Source of the DNA: Saprospiraceae bacterium
GTDB taxonomy: Bacteria > Bacteroidota > Bacteroidia > Chitinophagales > Saprospiraceae
Length of the DNA stretch: 64,000 bases
Assembly (NCBI GenBank): GCA_016715465.1
Contig: JADKAA010000029.1
Coordinates: forward strand, 1,426,001-1,490,000
Reading direction: 5' to 3'
Part shown: one piece after another, positions 19,655 to 28,444 of the stretch
Layout of the letters: each line of letters starts with the position of its first letter
How positions within the stretch are numbered: position 1 is the stretch's first letter
The notes under the pieces: model-generated
The model's database searches: none
Told to the model about the DNA's origin: nothing
Seen by the model: only the letters and a program-made list of their open reading frames with translations
Made by a program: the position numbers and the translations under genes

Positions 19655-21283
19655 ATGAAAACTTATATATTGAAATATATTATAATATCTATATTATTAA
19701 ATTTTATACTATTTACTTCCTTTGGCCAGCTTCCCAAAAAACCTTATGAGCCACTTCAATTTGAAAACGCCACCCCTGTATGGTACAAAACTATCGGTGA
19801 TTCTGTTTTTAAAAATGCCTACTATGACGAATACAATAAACTAAGTGCGTCGTACAACCACAAACCCATCATAAAAGACGAATTTATCTTTACCTTATTA
19901 AATGTCCATGGTCGCGACCAGGAAGGTGGCTACATTGAAAAAAGAAGGCTGGCTACCGGCGAACGAATCTGGTTCAATAAATTTGATCTTACCACTTTTG
20001 ACCGCCAGGAAGTTCCCCGCCTTTTGAATATCACCAAAGAAGGTCATGTTGAGGTCATTAGCCAGCGGCTTAAAATTCCTTTTAGTACCAACAACGATTT
20101 ATATTGGACCGGCAGAAATATGTCCCTGGTTTATCGAAAATATCACTCTGAAACGGGACAATTACTGGTAGAAAATATTCCCCAGGAAAACGATTCAAAC
20201 GCCTTAGTAACCAACTATAGTGCATTTACCATCGGCAAGTTCATTTCATTTATATATCCTGAAAAGGATGGAAATTTCAGATACATTGAAAGAATCTATG
20301 AGGGTAATAAATACTATTTTGTAACCGTAAAATTTGATAAAACCGGCCATGCCATAGGAAAGCCTGATACCGTAAATTTGGGAAAAGATACTACCTACCC
20401 TTCGCTCGATTATAAGGGGCCGGATACCCTCATCTATCTCTACTACCATCCCGATGATAAAAAGGCTTACATCCAGTATTACAATTATGAATTTGAAAAA
20501 TACAACGAGGTAACCCTTCAGGGATTTGATACCACTTTTATTATGTACACCTGGGAGGTAAGTCAAAATTACTGCATTTTCTATAATGTACTACCAGGTG
20601 ATCCTCCATTAAAACTCGATCGCTACTTTATTTATGTGTATGATTTTAAGGGTCAGCTGCTCAAACAATGGAAAATTGATTTTGAATTCAATGTGTACTG
20701 GGCCATCCAATACATGGAAGAGTTGAATGAACTTTTGATTGTGGAATCAAGATATGCAGTAAGCCAACATCCAGACAGGGTCATAAATTCTTTTATAACA
20801 AAAGGAGACTCCCTATTAAGGCTTAAAGAACTTGCGTTTAAAGATCCCCTTCGCGCTGGTGACATTTATTACATGCAAAGAGTTGGTGACAATATTTTGT
20901 CCTCAATGTTTGAGGGTGCCTTTTATTATATTGATTCTACAAAATTTGAGCAGGACATCTTCGCCCAGGCCATCAGCATGGTACTCATTTCTCCGGCAGA
21001 ACTCGGCCTTCGGGACACTTTATCCGCCAGCGAGCCAGCTCTGCAGTTGTCACTCTATCCCAATCCCGGTCACGATGTGATCAAAGTTGGGCAGACCGAT
21101 ATGTCCCGCCCTTACCATTGGGAGGTCTTTGACATGGGTGGAAAAAAATACAGTCAGGGCACATTCCATACAGATGAAAACACCATCGACATTTCACAGC
21201 TACCACCTGGCTTGTACTTCCTTGGCTTATACGATGCCATCACTTTTAAAATGGTGGGTGGGCGTAAATTTATAAAGACATGA
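19655..21283 (+). CDS. T9SS-secreted protein, beta-propeller-like, unknown function
   Basis: 542 aa. The signal peptide is IISILLNFILFTSFGQ. The body has many aromatic beta-strand segments spaced like WD/YVTN-type propeller blades (IWFNKFDLTTFDR, LIYLYYHPDDKK, YFIYVYDFKGQLLKQW), but no catalytic motif was recognised. The last ~80 residues form a T9SS type A sorting domain (LSLYPNPGHDVIKV … LPPGLYFLGLYD … GGRKFIKT). It is therefore probably exported through the outer membrane and anchored or released. No obvious operon partner. Confidence 0.75.
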   Translation: MKTYILKYIIISILLNFILFTSFGQLPKKPYEPLQFENATPVWYKTIGDSVFKNAYYDEYNKLSASYNHKPIIKDEFIFTLLNVHGRDQEGGYIEKRRLATGERIWFNKFDLTTFDRQEVPRLLNITKEGHVEVISQRLKIPFSTNNDLYWTGRNMSLVYRKYHSETGQLLVENIPQENDSNALVTNYSAFTIGKFISFIYPEKDGNFRYIERIYEGNKYYFVTVKFDKTGHAIGKPDTVNLGKDTTYPSLDYKGPDTLIYLYYHPDDKKAYIQYYNYEFEKYNEVTLQGFDTTFIMYTWEVSQNYCIFYNVLPGDPPLKLDRYFIYVYDFKGQLLKQWKIDFEFNVYWAIQYMEELNELLIVESRYAVSQHPDRVINSFITKGDSLLRLKELAFKDPLRAGDIYYMQRVGDNILSSMFEGAFYYIDSTKFEQDIFAQAISMVLISPAELGLRDTLSASEPALQLSLYPNPGHDVIKVGQTDMSRPYHWEVFDMGGKKYSQGTFHTDENTIDISQLPPGLYFLGLYDAITFKMVGGRKFIKT

Positions 21284-21296
21284 GGCATTTCCTTTA

Positions 21297-21331
21297 ATAA
21301 AAAAAGTTTGATCACCTCGGCAATCAAACCT
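21297..21331 (-). terminator. Terminator downstream of the coiled-coil protein gene
   Basis: GTTTGATT pairs with ATCAAAC on the minus strand and is followed by seven or more T. It lies between convergent genes. Confidence 0.75.
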
Positions 21332-21373
21332 AACAACTATATAACAAAATGTGGTATTACTTCTTTAAAGGAT

Positions 21374-21763
21374 TTACATTTTCTTCGACAAAAATGCATA
21401 AAATTCATTTTTCAGGTCTGCATAAATCTTTCGCTGGGTTTCCATCCTTTCTCGCAAGTCACCATGATCTTTAAAATGAACATGTTCGATAGCCACAGGA
21501 TGATCCTGGGCGTATTTCACCAGTTGACTCTCGTGTTTGCGCACATCATGCTTGAGGATGTCAATCACTTCCTTATGACGGATAAACTGATTTTGAAAAT
21601 GTTCTATTTCAGCTTTAATCGAAGGATCGGTGTAACGCACGATGATCTCTCCCAGCCTTTTGTTGTAAAGCGCGATTTCATCTTCCCAAAATACCAGCTC
21701 TTTGAGCCACTGCTGATGCTCAAAGTGTAAATCGGAAAGATGGACTTGGTGTGTTGTTGACAT
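21374..21763 (-). CDS. Predicted helical cytoplasmic protein, unknown
   Basis: 129 aa, highly charged, almost entirely helix/coiled-coil (LHFEHQQWLKELVFWEDEIA … KHDVRKHESQLVKYAQDH … RMETQRKIYADLKNEFYAFL). It has many His residues and no signal peptide or membrane segment. The three-helix, His/Glu-rich look recalls DUF-type Bacteroidota proteins of hemerythrin-like architecture, but the metal-ligand pattern is not clear. It is a single-gene unit with its own terminator. Confidence 0.65.
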   Translation of the reverse strand: MSTTHQVHLSDLHFEHQQWLKELVFWEDEIALYNKRLGEIIVRYTDPSIKAEIEHFQNQFIRHKEVIDILKHDVRKHESQLVKYAQDHPVAIEHVHFKDHGDLRERMETQRKIYADLKNEFYAFLSKKM

Positions 21764-22029
21764 TCATTTATTTTTAATCGTGAAACATACTCCAAATATA
21801 ACCACAGGGCCCCAGGCGTATGTTGATGGAAGTCCTTTTTTCGCATGACCCTGGTCTTTGCTGACATTAAAGCAATCATTCAGGTTTCGCAGATAAAGGT
21901 CAACATTTGGCTGGCTGCCCTATGGTGCTTGCTTGCTGTTGCATCGAATGGCGGCCGGTTTCCGGTGATAAAAGCCAAATATAGCCTGCCTCACATGGAA
22001 ATATGCCCACCAAAAACCGTATTTTTTTG

Positions 22030-22037
22030 TATCTTTG
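22030..22037 (+). promoter_or_regulatory. -7 promoter element of pheS
   Basis: TATCTTTG matches TAnnTTTG, 24 nt before the ATG at 22062. Confidence 0.55.
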
Positions 22038-22061
22038 TCTGCTTAATTGAAGAGAGAAGAG

Positions 22062-23099
22062 ATGCAAACGGACATATTTACCACACTGGAAGAACTGAAT
22101 AAGGAAATACATTCCTTTCGCATTGAAGACGAAACGACTTTAGAAGCTTTTCGCATCAAATTTCTGGGCACCAAAAACATCCTCAAAGACCTTTTTGGCG
22201 AGATCAAAAATGTGCCCAATGAAAGAAAAAAGGAATTTGGTCAGGTCATCAATGCCATCAAAGCCGGGGCTGAAGAGCGATTCCTAAGTGCCAAAGAGGT
22301 CATGGATGCCTCCAAAGCCAAAAATTCGTTTAAAGACCTCGACCTTTATCTTCCCGATGATACGGCTCATAAAGGATCAAGACACCCCATATCCCTGGTA
22401 CTTAGCAAGATCGTTTCCATCTTTGAAAGAATAGGTTTTACCGTTGCAGAAGAACGCGAGATCGAGGACGACTGGCACAACTTTACGGCCATGAATACTC
22501 CGGATGACCATCCGGCCCGCGATATGCAGGATACGTTTTACCTCAAGGATTCCGTCACCAGATTGCTCAGGACCCATACCTCCTCAGTTCAGGCGCGTGT
22601 GATGACCTCCACCCAGCCGCCGATTCGCATCATTGCACCCGGCAGGGTGTATCGCAACGAGACCATTTCTGCGCGGTCACATTGTCAGTTTCACCAGGTG
22701 GAAGGTTTGTACATCGACGAAAAAGTTTCCTTTGCGGACATGAAACAGACCCTTTTGTATTTCGCCCGCGAGATGTATGGCATCCAGACCGAGATCCGGC
22801 TGAGACCCAGTTATTTTCCATTCACCGAACCCAGCGCCGAAATGGATGTGTACTGGGGACTGAAAGACGAAGTGGACCACCGCATCACCAAAGGCACTGG
22901 CTGGCTGGAGATCCTGGGTTGCGGCATGGTGGATCCCGCCGTATTGACCAATTGTGGTATCGATGCAGAAAAATACTCCGGTTTTGCTTTTGGTATGGGT
23001 ATCGAACGCCAGGCCATGCTGCTCTACCGCGTAAGCGACATCCGCATGTATTTTGAAAACGATGTGCGTTTCCTTAAACAATTCCACAGTGTGGGTTAA
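22062..23099 (+). CDS. pheS: Phenylalanine-tRNA ligase alpha subunit
   Basis: Catalytic subunit of the alpha2beta2 class II synthetase that charges tRNA-Phe. The N-terminal coiled coil (residues 1-90) binds tRNA. Class II motif 2 is GRVYRNE…HCQFHQVEGLYID, and motif 3 is GFAFGMGIERQAMLLY. The PheS segment HPAFM-like is seen as DDHPARDMQDTFYL. ATG at 22062 gives 345 aa, the normal size; an upstream in-frame TTG at 22047 is less likely. pheT is not adjacent, as is common in Bacteroidota. The window also holds a tRNA-Phe gene. Confidence 0.95.
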   Translation: MQTDIFTTLEELNKEIHSFRIEDETTLEAFRIKFLGTKNILKDLFGEIKNVPNERKKEFGQVINAIKAGAEERFLSAKEVMDASKAKNSFKDLDLYLPDDTAHKGSRHPISLVLSKIVSIFERIGFTVAEEREIEDDWHNFTAMNTPDDHPARDMQDTFYLKDSVTRLLRTHTSSVQARVMTSTQPPIRIIAPGRVYRNETISARSHCQFHQVEGLYIDEKVSFADMKQTLLYFAREMYGIQTEIRLRPSYFPFTEPSAEMDVYWGLKDEVDHRITKGTGWLEILGCGMVDPAVLTNCGIDAEKYSGFAFGMGIERQAMLLYRVSDIRMYFENDVRFLKQFHSVG

Positions 23100-23133
23100 T
23101 GACCCGTTTTTTTACCTTTTAAAACTATAAGAG

Positions 23134-24282
23134 ATGAAAAAAATCAGGATGGGTATGGTGGGCGGAGGCCGGGGGGCCTTCATCGGTGGGGTGCACCGCA
23201 TGGCCGCAGCCCTGGATGGAAAGATCGAACTGGTCTGTGGTGCCTTCAGCAGCGACCCTCAAAAATCAAAACTCAGTGCTGAGGACCTTGGCATCCATCC
23301 TGATCGATCCTATGGCAGTTATGAAGAAATGATCGAAGCAGAAAATCGTTTGCCTGCCAATGAGCGCATGGAGCTGGTATCCATTGTTACCCCCAACCAC
23401 CTTCATTACGGTCCGGCCAAAATGGCCCTGGAAAATGGCTTTCATGTGATCTGCGACAAACCGCTTTCCTTTGACATGGAACAGGCACGCTCCCTTCAGA
23501 AAATCGTGGAACAAAGCGGCCTCATCTTTGCCCTTACCCACAACTATACCGGCTACCCCATGGTAAAACAGGCAAGGGTCATGATCAAAAACGGAAGCTT
23601 TGGCAAGATCCGCAAGGTCGTGGTCGAATATCCGCAAGGCTGGCTATCTACCCTGCTCGAGGCCGGCGACCAAAAACAAGCAGCCTGGCGCACCGACCCC
23701 GAAAAATCGGGCATCGCGGGTGCGATGGGTGATATTGGTACCCACGCTGAAAACCTGGCCGAATATATTACCGGTTTAAAAATAGACAGCCTGTGTGCCG
23801 ACATCAGCACACTGGTGGAAGGCAGGCGCCTGGACGATGACGGCAATGTCCTGCTGCGCTTTGACAATGGTGCCCGGGGCATCCTGTACGCCAGTCAGAT
23901 CAGTGCCGGCGAAGAAAACAACCTCAACATCCGGGTATATGGAGAAAAAGGCGGACTGGAATGGCGGCAGATGGAACCCAATACCCTGCTGGTCAAATGG
24001 CTAGACCAGCCCAGCCAGGTTTATCGCACCGGCGGAGCCAATGTATGTCCCGAAGCTGCGGCGCATACCCGCATACCTGCAGGCCATCCGGAGGGCTACC
24101 TGGAAGCCTTCGCCAATATTTACCGCAACGTAGCCCATTGCATCACCGCAAGAAATGAAGGAAGTACCCCCGACCCTTTGTACACCGATTTCCCCGGTGT
24201 GGAAGATGGCGTGAGGGGCATGCAATTTATTTACAAAGTGATCGAAAGTGGCAAGGCTGCCGAGAAGTGGATCAAATTTTAA
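23134..24282 (+). CDS. Gfo/Idh/MocA family NAD(P)-dependent oxidoreductase
   Basis: 382 aa. An N-terminal Rossmann domain has GMVGGGRGAFIGGVHRMAA, SIVTPNHLHY and the family Lys in HVICDKPLSFDMEQA. The C-terminal half is the Gfo/Idh alpha/beta domain with DIGTHAENLAEYI (the catalytic His/Asp region) and GGLEWRQMEPN. Members oxidise sugars, inositols or glycosides. The HTHAENL-type version is common in sugar-catabolic clusters, but no such cluster surrounds it. The next gene is smpB, 18 bases away. Confidence 0.88.
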   Translation: MKKIRMGMVGGGRGAFIGGVHRMAAALDGKIELVCGAFSSDPQKSKLSAEDLGIHPDRSYGSYEEMIEAENRLPANERMELVSIVTPNHLHYGPAKMALENGFHVICDKPLSFDMEQARSLQKIVEQSGLIFALTHNYTGYPMVKQARVMIKNGSFGKIRKVVVEYPQGWLSTLLEAGDQKQAAWRTDPEKSGIAGAMGDIGTHAENLAEYITGLKIDSLCADISTLVEGRRLDDDGNVLLRFDNGARGILYASQISAGEENNLNIRVYGEKGGLEWRQMEPNTLLVKWLDQPSQVYRTGGANVCPEAAAHTRIPAGHPEGYLEAFANIYRNVAHCITARNEGSTPDPLYTDFPGVEDGVRGMQFIYKVIESGKAAEKWIKF

Positions 24283-24300
24283 TCAGTACAAACAAAAGCC

Positions 24301-24767
24301 ATGGCCGCCAATACCCGCGAGATCGTCAATAGAAAAGCAAAGTTTGAATACCAGTTTGTACAGGAATACGAAGCAGGTCTCGTATTGACCGGTACAGAAG
24401 TGAAGTCCATCCGGCTGGGCAATGCCAACCTCACCGACGCCTATTGTATTTTTCAGGGCCCTCACCTTTGGGTAAAAAACCTCTACATTGGCGAATACGA
24501 CCAGGGCACCATTTACAACCATGAAACCCGTCGCGATCGTATCCTGCTGCTGAAAAAATCAGAACTCAAAAAAATCCAGCGCAGGATCGACGAAAAAGGC
24601 ATGACCCTCATTGTATATAAGCTGTACTTCAGTGACCGAGACCTCGTAAAGGCGCTAATTGTATTGGCCCAGGGTAAAAGATGTTTGACAAGCGGGAAGA
24701 CCTCAAAGAAAAAGACACCAAACGGGAATTGGACCGCATGAAGAAAGTCCACGCAAGAAAAGAATGA
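24301..24767 (+). CDS. smpB: SsrA-binding protein, frameshifted at C-terminus
   Basis: tmRNA partner in trans-translation. The core OB fold is complete: NRKAKFEYQFVQEYEAGLVLTGTEVKSIR (split over residues 10-38), NLTDAYCIF and YDQGTIYNHETRRDR with LLLKKSEL. The frame stops at 24741, but deleting the effect of one missing A near 24678-24681 gives GKKMFDKREDLKEKDTKR…RKE and a stop at 24767. That is the standard basic tail and the 154-aa length. The indel is therefore almost certainly an error. Confidence 0.95.
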
Positions 24768-24947
24768 CATAAGCAGTTTTCATTTGGGCAATAAAAACCA
24801 TATGGTTTAAGTTAGTTTGCTTCAATCTCAAAATATCATTTTGTTATTTGTTAGCTATCTTGCCATTTAAAGATTATTAACATATTTTTTAAGAAATATT
24901 TGAAATATAATTTGGTGCTAAGGCTTGTTTATTACTTTAGACTCCGT

Positions 24948-24955
24948 TACATTTG
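24948..24955 (+). promoter_or_regulatory. -7 promoter element of the lipoprotein gene
   Basis: TACATTTG matches TAnnTTTG. CTTG at 24924-24927 is a weak -33 candidate. The ATG follows at 24984. Confidence 0.5.
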
Positions 24956-24983
24956 CAGTCATAACAAGTAAAACAAATTTAAA

Positions 24984-25529
24984 ATGAAAAAATTATTCTT
25001 TTTATCACTGATCATTTCTGTTTTTGCATGCAAAAACGTTGAGCAGTACAAGGCCGGAATTGAAGAAATTGGAACTAAATGGGAAGCAGCTACAGCATCT
25101 GTAAATGAATTTTCTACTATGGTAGAAGGCAGCAAAGCCGCTTTCACAGCAGCATTTGACAGCTTGAAAATTGATTCCACTTACATGTCAAAGTTGAAAG
25201 GTGCAGATCTTGACAAAGTAAAGATGGCAGTAGAAGCATACCAAGCGTCAGGTGCAGGTCTTGATGAAGTAGCTGGCCAATTGGCAGAATTCAAGTCAGG
25301 TTGGGAAGCTAAAGCAGGAGAAATAACTACATTGAAAGATGGTTTGGCCGCAGGCAAGCTGGAAGGCGACATTACAGGAAAGATTGCTGAATTGACGAAT
25401 TTCCTTGCTACCAGCGAAACACAACTGACTACCTGGAAAGATGCCATCGCAAAAACATCTGAAGGCTCAACTGCAGCATTGGAAGCTTTGAAAGCAGCCG
25501 TTATGCCAATGACAGCTAAGAAGAAGTAA
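24984..25529 (+). CDS. Helical lipoprotein, unknown function
   Basis: 181 aa. The N-terminus LFFLSLIISVFAC is a lipoprotein signal with Cys at residue 17. The rest is Ala/Lys/Glu-rich, predicted as long amphipathic helices or a coiled coil (EVAGQLAEFKSGWEAKAGEI; KIAELTNFLATSETQLTTW). It has its own promoter and terminator. The helical, small-residue pattern resembles murein-lipoprotein-like or late-embryogenesis-type stress proteins, but no specific family is recognised. Codon use looks biased to common codons, which may mean high expression (inference). Confidence 0.75.
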   Translation: MKKLFFLSLIISVFACKNVEQYKAGIEEIGTKWEAATASVNEFSTMVEGSKAAFTAAFDSLKIDSTYMSKLKGADLDKVKMAVEAYQASGAGLDEVAGQLAEFKSGWEAKAGEITTLKDGLAAGKLEGDITGKIAELTNFLATSETQLTTWKDAIAKTSEGSTAALEALKAAVMPMTAKKK

Positions 25530-25548
25530 TCCTTAAGGAAAACAAGAT

Positions 25549-25583
25549 AAAAAGGGTGGGCCTGAGGGTTCACCTTTTTTTTT
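25549..25583 (+). terminator. Terminator of the lipoprotein gene
   Basis: AAAAAGGGTG pairs imperfectly with CACCTTTTTTTTT. The run of nine T follows directly. Confidence 0.7.
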
Positions 25584-25671
25584 GTATGGTTGGCAAAATT
25601 GGGGAATTGTCAGCGGAAGGATGATATTGAGGTGGACTTGGTAAATAATTTTATGGTTGTAATTGGTGCCG

Positions 25672-26040
25672 AATCGGGTAACCGGTCAGACACCGGTCAG
25701 ACACTTGTCTGTTACATGTCTGAACAACCTGCCTGGGTTTAGTTGTGATCCCCATTTATTCTACCTAATAAAAGGTAGAAATTTGCCCACCGGTCTGACA
25801 CCTGTCTGACACTTGTCTGAAATCAGTCAGACCAAAAATCAAAAGCTCAACACTAAAATTCTCCTAAATACCAAAAAAGTGGTAGGAAATTCACCACCGG
25901 TCTGACACTTGTCTGAAATCAGTCAGACCAAAAATCAAAAGCTCAACTTCTAAAATTTTCCTAAATTACCCAAAAAGTGGTAGGAAATTTTCCACCAGTC
26001 AGACACCGGTCAGACACTTGTCTGACTCCTGTCAGACCCA
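25672..26040. repeat. Tandem array of four ~100-bp units with internal palindromes
   Basis: Four degenerate units begin near 25672, 25776, 25884 and 25983 (spacings about 104, 108 and 99). Each starts with (A/C)CCGGTC(T/A)GACAC and repeats of CAGACACTTGTCTG, a near-palindrome with arms CAGACA/TGTCTG. Units 2 and 3 share AATCAGTCAGACCAAAAATC and AAAAGCTCAAC, then CCTAAATAcC…AAAAAGTGGTAGG, which can fold by CCTA/TAGG and TACC/GGTA. No CRISPR-like unique spacers, no coding frame. 25584-25671 and 26041-26157 hold nothing I can name. Confidence 0.85.
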
Positions 26041-26157
26041 CCTGGCATTATTGGCCAAATTTTATCCACATCTTTTTAAATCCCAAGTCCTGAGTTCCAA
26101 ACCAATCTAAGTTCTTCGTACCCATAAAATAACCCGAAAATATCCAACTCAGCCCGC

Positions 26158-26541
26158 TCACTTCCTCATCACCGCCAACCTGTTTAACATCCAGGTTTCA
26201 AAAACCGTGAATACCACGTAAATCAGTACAAATGGCACGATAAAGCCTGTTCCTCCCTTTCCCCCCTGGAAATAAAAAAATGCTGGCAATGCCACAGCCA
26301 CGATGAGCTTAATCAAAAAATTGAGGTAAATCATTCTTAGGTATGCCTGGTCGGCGGAATGCAGGGAAAGCAAAGAAGCCAAATGAAAGAAGCCTACATT
26401 GAGCAATGAAAAGGCCGCAATACCACTATATGCTAAGACGCTGCCATACTGATTTGGATTGGCATCAAACCAAAAATAACAAACCATGACAAGTGAACCC
26501 GCCAAGGCCAAGAGCCCTACATAAAACTTTGCAGCCGTCAT
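26158..26541 (-). CDS. AtpI-like four-helix membrane protein
   Basis: 127 aa with four hydrophobic segments (YVGLLALAGSLVMVCYFW, VLAYSGIAAFSLLNVGFFHL, LIKLIVAVALPAFFYF and FIVPFVLIYVVFTVFETW). Proteins of this size and topology are commonly encoded between atpZ and atpB in Bacteroidota and resemble ATP synthase subunit I. It overlaps the atpZ-like gene stop by four bases, so the two are coupled. Function in ATP-synthase assembly is inferred from order only. Confidence 0.7.
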   Translation of the reverse strand: MTAAKFYVGLLALAGSLVMVCYFWFDANPNQYGSVLAYSGIAAFSLLNVGFFHLASLLSLHSADQAYLRMIYLNFLIKLIVAVALPAFFYFQGGKGGTGFIVPFVLIYVVFTVFETWMLNRLAVMRK

Positions 26542-26753
26542 TTGGAAAACAAATCTTTATACAATTTGTACATATAACTGCCAAAAACGGCAAGGATGAG
26601 GACAATGGTAACTATGGGAATTTTAAACTCCAACCACCCATCCACTTTGAGTCCAAGCCATGCGGAAAGGCCTACCAGGGCGGCAAGCTGAAATGCCAGT
26701 CCGGAATATTTCAGTATGTTTACGCCCTTGGGTTTAACCTTTGGTTCATTCAT
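26538..26753 (-). CDS. atpZ: AtpZ/AtpI family protein
   Basis: 71 aa with two transmembrane helices (YSGLAFQLAALVGLSAWLGL and IVTIVLILAVFGSYMY) and basic ends, matching the small AtpZ/AtpI proteins that precede ATP synthase operons and help assemble the c-ring or bring in Mg2+. It lies between a bactofilin gene and the AtpI-like gene. The rest of the F1Fo operon does not follow here. Confidence 0.8.
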   Translation of the reverse strand: MNEPKVKPKGVNILKYSGLAFQLAALVGLSAWLGLKVDGWLEFKIPIVTIVLILAVFGSYMYKLYKDLFSK

Positions 26754-26766
26754 GAGGTTAAGGGCA

Positions 26767-27189
26767 TCAGGAAGCCAGCGCTTTGTCTTTGGAGGTAGCC
26801 GTTCCCATCTTCATCAAACTGCCCATGTTGCACACCACATTAAAGATGGCGCCGGCCTGTACCATAAGTTTATCGGTGGAAATCTCACCATTGATCTGGG
26901 CCGTCTCCCGGATGTTGAGCAACTCTGCACACCGGAGTTTGCCCTGAAATACACCCTCAATCACAGCATTTTGACAATCTATATCGCCAATGATCTTGCC
27001 TTCAGCCCCTATAATGATCTTACCCATGCAGCTTAAATTGCCATATAGTTCTCCATCAATGCGCATATCTGAGTTGGCGGTGATGCTTCCCTCAATTCTC
27101 GTACCCGATGTAATGAGGTTATTTGAAATACTGCTGACAGAAGGTGTGTTTCCTCCTGAATTGCCATCGGTCTTTTTTGCTCCAAACAT
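26767..27189 (-). CDS. Bactofilin (polymer-forming cytoskeletal protein)
   Basis: 141 aa. ATG at 27189 gives MFGAKKTDGNSGG, a flexible N-terminus, then the bactofilin beta-helix: LITSGTRIEGSI, DMRIDGELYGNLS, IIGAEGKIIGDI, GVFQGKLRC and AQINGEISTDKL, the repeated G-x-I/L turns of DUF583. It polymerises into cytoskeletal filaments that organise cell shape or envelope complexes. Neighbouring atpZ is the usual Bacteroidota order. Confidence 0.9.
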   Translation of the reverse strand: MFGAKKTDGNSGGNTPSVSSISNNLITSGTRIEGSITANSDMRIDGELYGNLSCMGKIIIGAEGKIIGDIDCQNAVIEGVFQGKLRCAELLNIRETAQINGEISTDKLMVQAGAIFNVVCNMGSLMKMGTATSKDKALAS

Positions 27190-27329
27190 AGTCCGTAGAG
27201 TTAAGTGTAAATTTAAAAATACATCAATAGCCGACAATAACCTGAATTTTCAGCTCATTTTTTTCCACAAAATCCCGGTAAAAATATACGTAATATTTAG
27301 TTTACTGCTATTCAACAGCTAGCAGCACA

Positions 27330-28379
27330 TCATTCCTTTGCCAGCGTCTCTCCCTGATGGTGAACCTTATACCTGCCTTTGCCAAATTTTGTACCGTTGA
27401 ATTCCATCGTTCCTGCCAATCTTTCCTTCTCTGCTGCCGGCAGATTTACCCACGACTGACACTTGGATGAACAACATTGTTCGTAAGTGGCCTCACAGTT
27501 TTTACACTGTATAAACAGAATGTGACAAGACTCGTTGGCGCAGTTGGTATGGTCGTCGCAGGCCGCCCCGCATTGGTGACATTTGGCGATGATCTCTTCC
27601 CCGATGCGCTCACCCAATCGCTCATCAAAGACAAAGTTTTTTCCAATGAATTTATTTTCCAGCCCTTCCGCCTTGACCTGCCGGGCATACTCAATGATGC
27701 CACCATCAAGCTGAAATACATTTTTAAATCCCTTGTGTTTGAAATAAGCGCTGGCCTTTTCACATCGGATGCCCCCTGTACAATACATCAGCAGATTGGC
27801 ATCCCGCTTGTCTGCCAGAATATTTTCCACATAAGGAAGTTCTTCCCGAAAGGTCTCCACATCGGGCGTGATGGCGTTTATGAAATGTCCCACTTCACTT
27901 TCATAGTGATTGCGCATATCTACAATCACAGTTTGCGGATCCCCGGCCAACGCATTAAATTCCTTTGCAGATACGTGCTTGCCACAATTCGTAACGTCAA
28001 AACTTTTATCGTCCAGGCCATCAGCTACAATCTTATCGCGAACCTTGATGGCCAACTTGAAGAATGATTTACCATTGTCCTCAATGGCAGTATTTAACCG
28101 GCAATTTTCCAAAAAGGTGATCTCATTCAGTCTCGCCCTGAATGCTTTAAGTTCAGTCGTGGGAACTGAAACCTGCGCATTGATCCCTTCTGCTGATACA
28201 TAAATTCTGCCCAAGACCCCAATTTCATCGAGTGTGAGGTAAAGATGATCCCGGAATAAACCTGGATTACCTATATGGGCATACTTATAAAAGGAAATGG
28301 TGGTTCTGGGTGTTTCATCCTGTTGCAATCGTTGCAACAGCAATTCTCGGTTGACGAGATTGTGTAATTTTTTTGTCAT
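27330..28379 (-). CDS. trhO: tRNA uridine(34) hydroxylase (rhodanese family)
   Basis: 349 aa, YceA/TrhO family. It forms 5-hydroxyuridine at the wobble position, feeding cmo5U/mo5U. An N-terminal acylphosphatase-like domain (RIYVSAEGINAQVSV) leads to a rhodanese domain with VIVDMRNHYESEVGHF and the active loop LLMYCTGGIRCEKASAY (catalytic Cys near residue 200). GFKNVFQLDGGIIEY follows, and a C-terminal Cys-rich zinc-like region (CHQCGAACDDHTNC … CCSSKCQ) completes it. All family landmarks are present. Confidence 0.95.
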   Translation of the reverse strand: MTKKLHNLVNRELLLQRLQQDETPRTTISFYKYAHIGNPGLFRDHLYLTLDEIGVLGRIYVSAEGINAQVSVPTTELKAFRARLNEITFLENCRLNTAIEDNGKSFFKLAIKVRDKIVADGLDDKSFDVTNCGKHVSAKEFNALAGDPQTVIVDMRNHYESEVGHFINAITPDVETFREELPYVENILADKRDANLLMYCTGGIRCEKASAYFKHKGFKNVFQLDGGIIEYARQVKAEGLENKFIGKNFVFDERLGERIGEEIIAKCHQCGAACDDHTNCANESCHILFIQCKNCEATYEQCCSSKCQSWVNLPAAEKERLAGTMEFNGTKFGKGRYKVHHQGETLAKE

Positions 28380-28423
28380 GTCTGTTGGATTTTATCGCTT
28401 GTGCAAAAAACGTGATCCAGCCG

Positions 28424-28431
28424 CAAAGGTA
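28424..28431 (-). promoter_or_regulatory. -7 promoter element of trhO
   Basis: Minus-strand TACCTTTG matches TAnnTTTG, about 45 nt before the ATG at 28379. Confidence 0.5.
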
Positions 28432-28444
28432 AGAAAAATCGCTT

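Noticed and set aside
25672..26040. CRISPR array
   Set aside because: Repeat units are ~100 bp, degenerate and directly adjacent, without unique spacers of constant length, and no cas gene is present.
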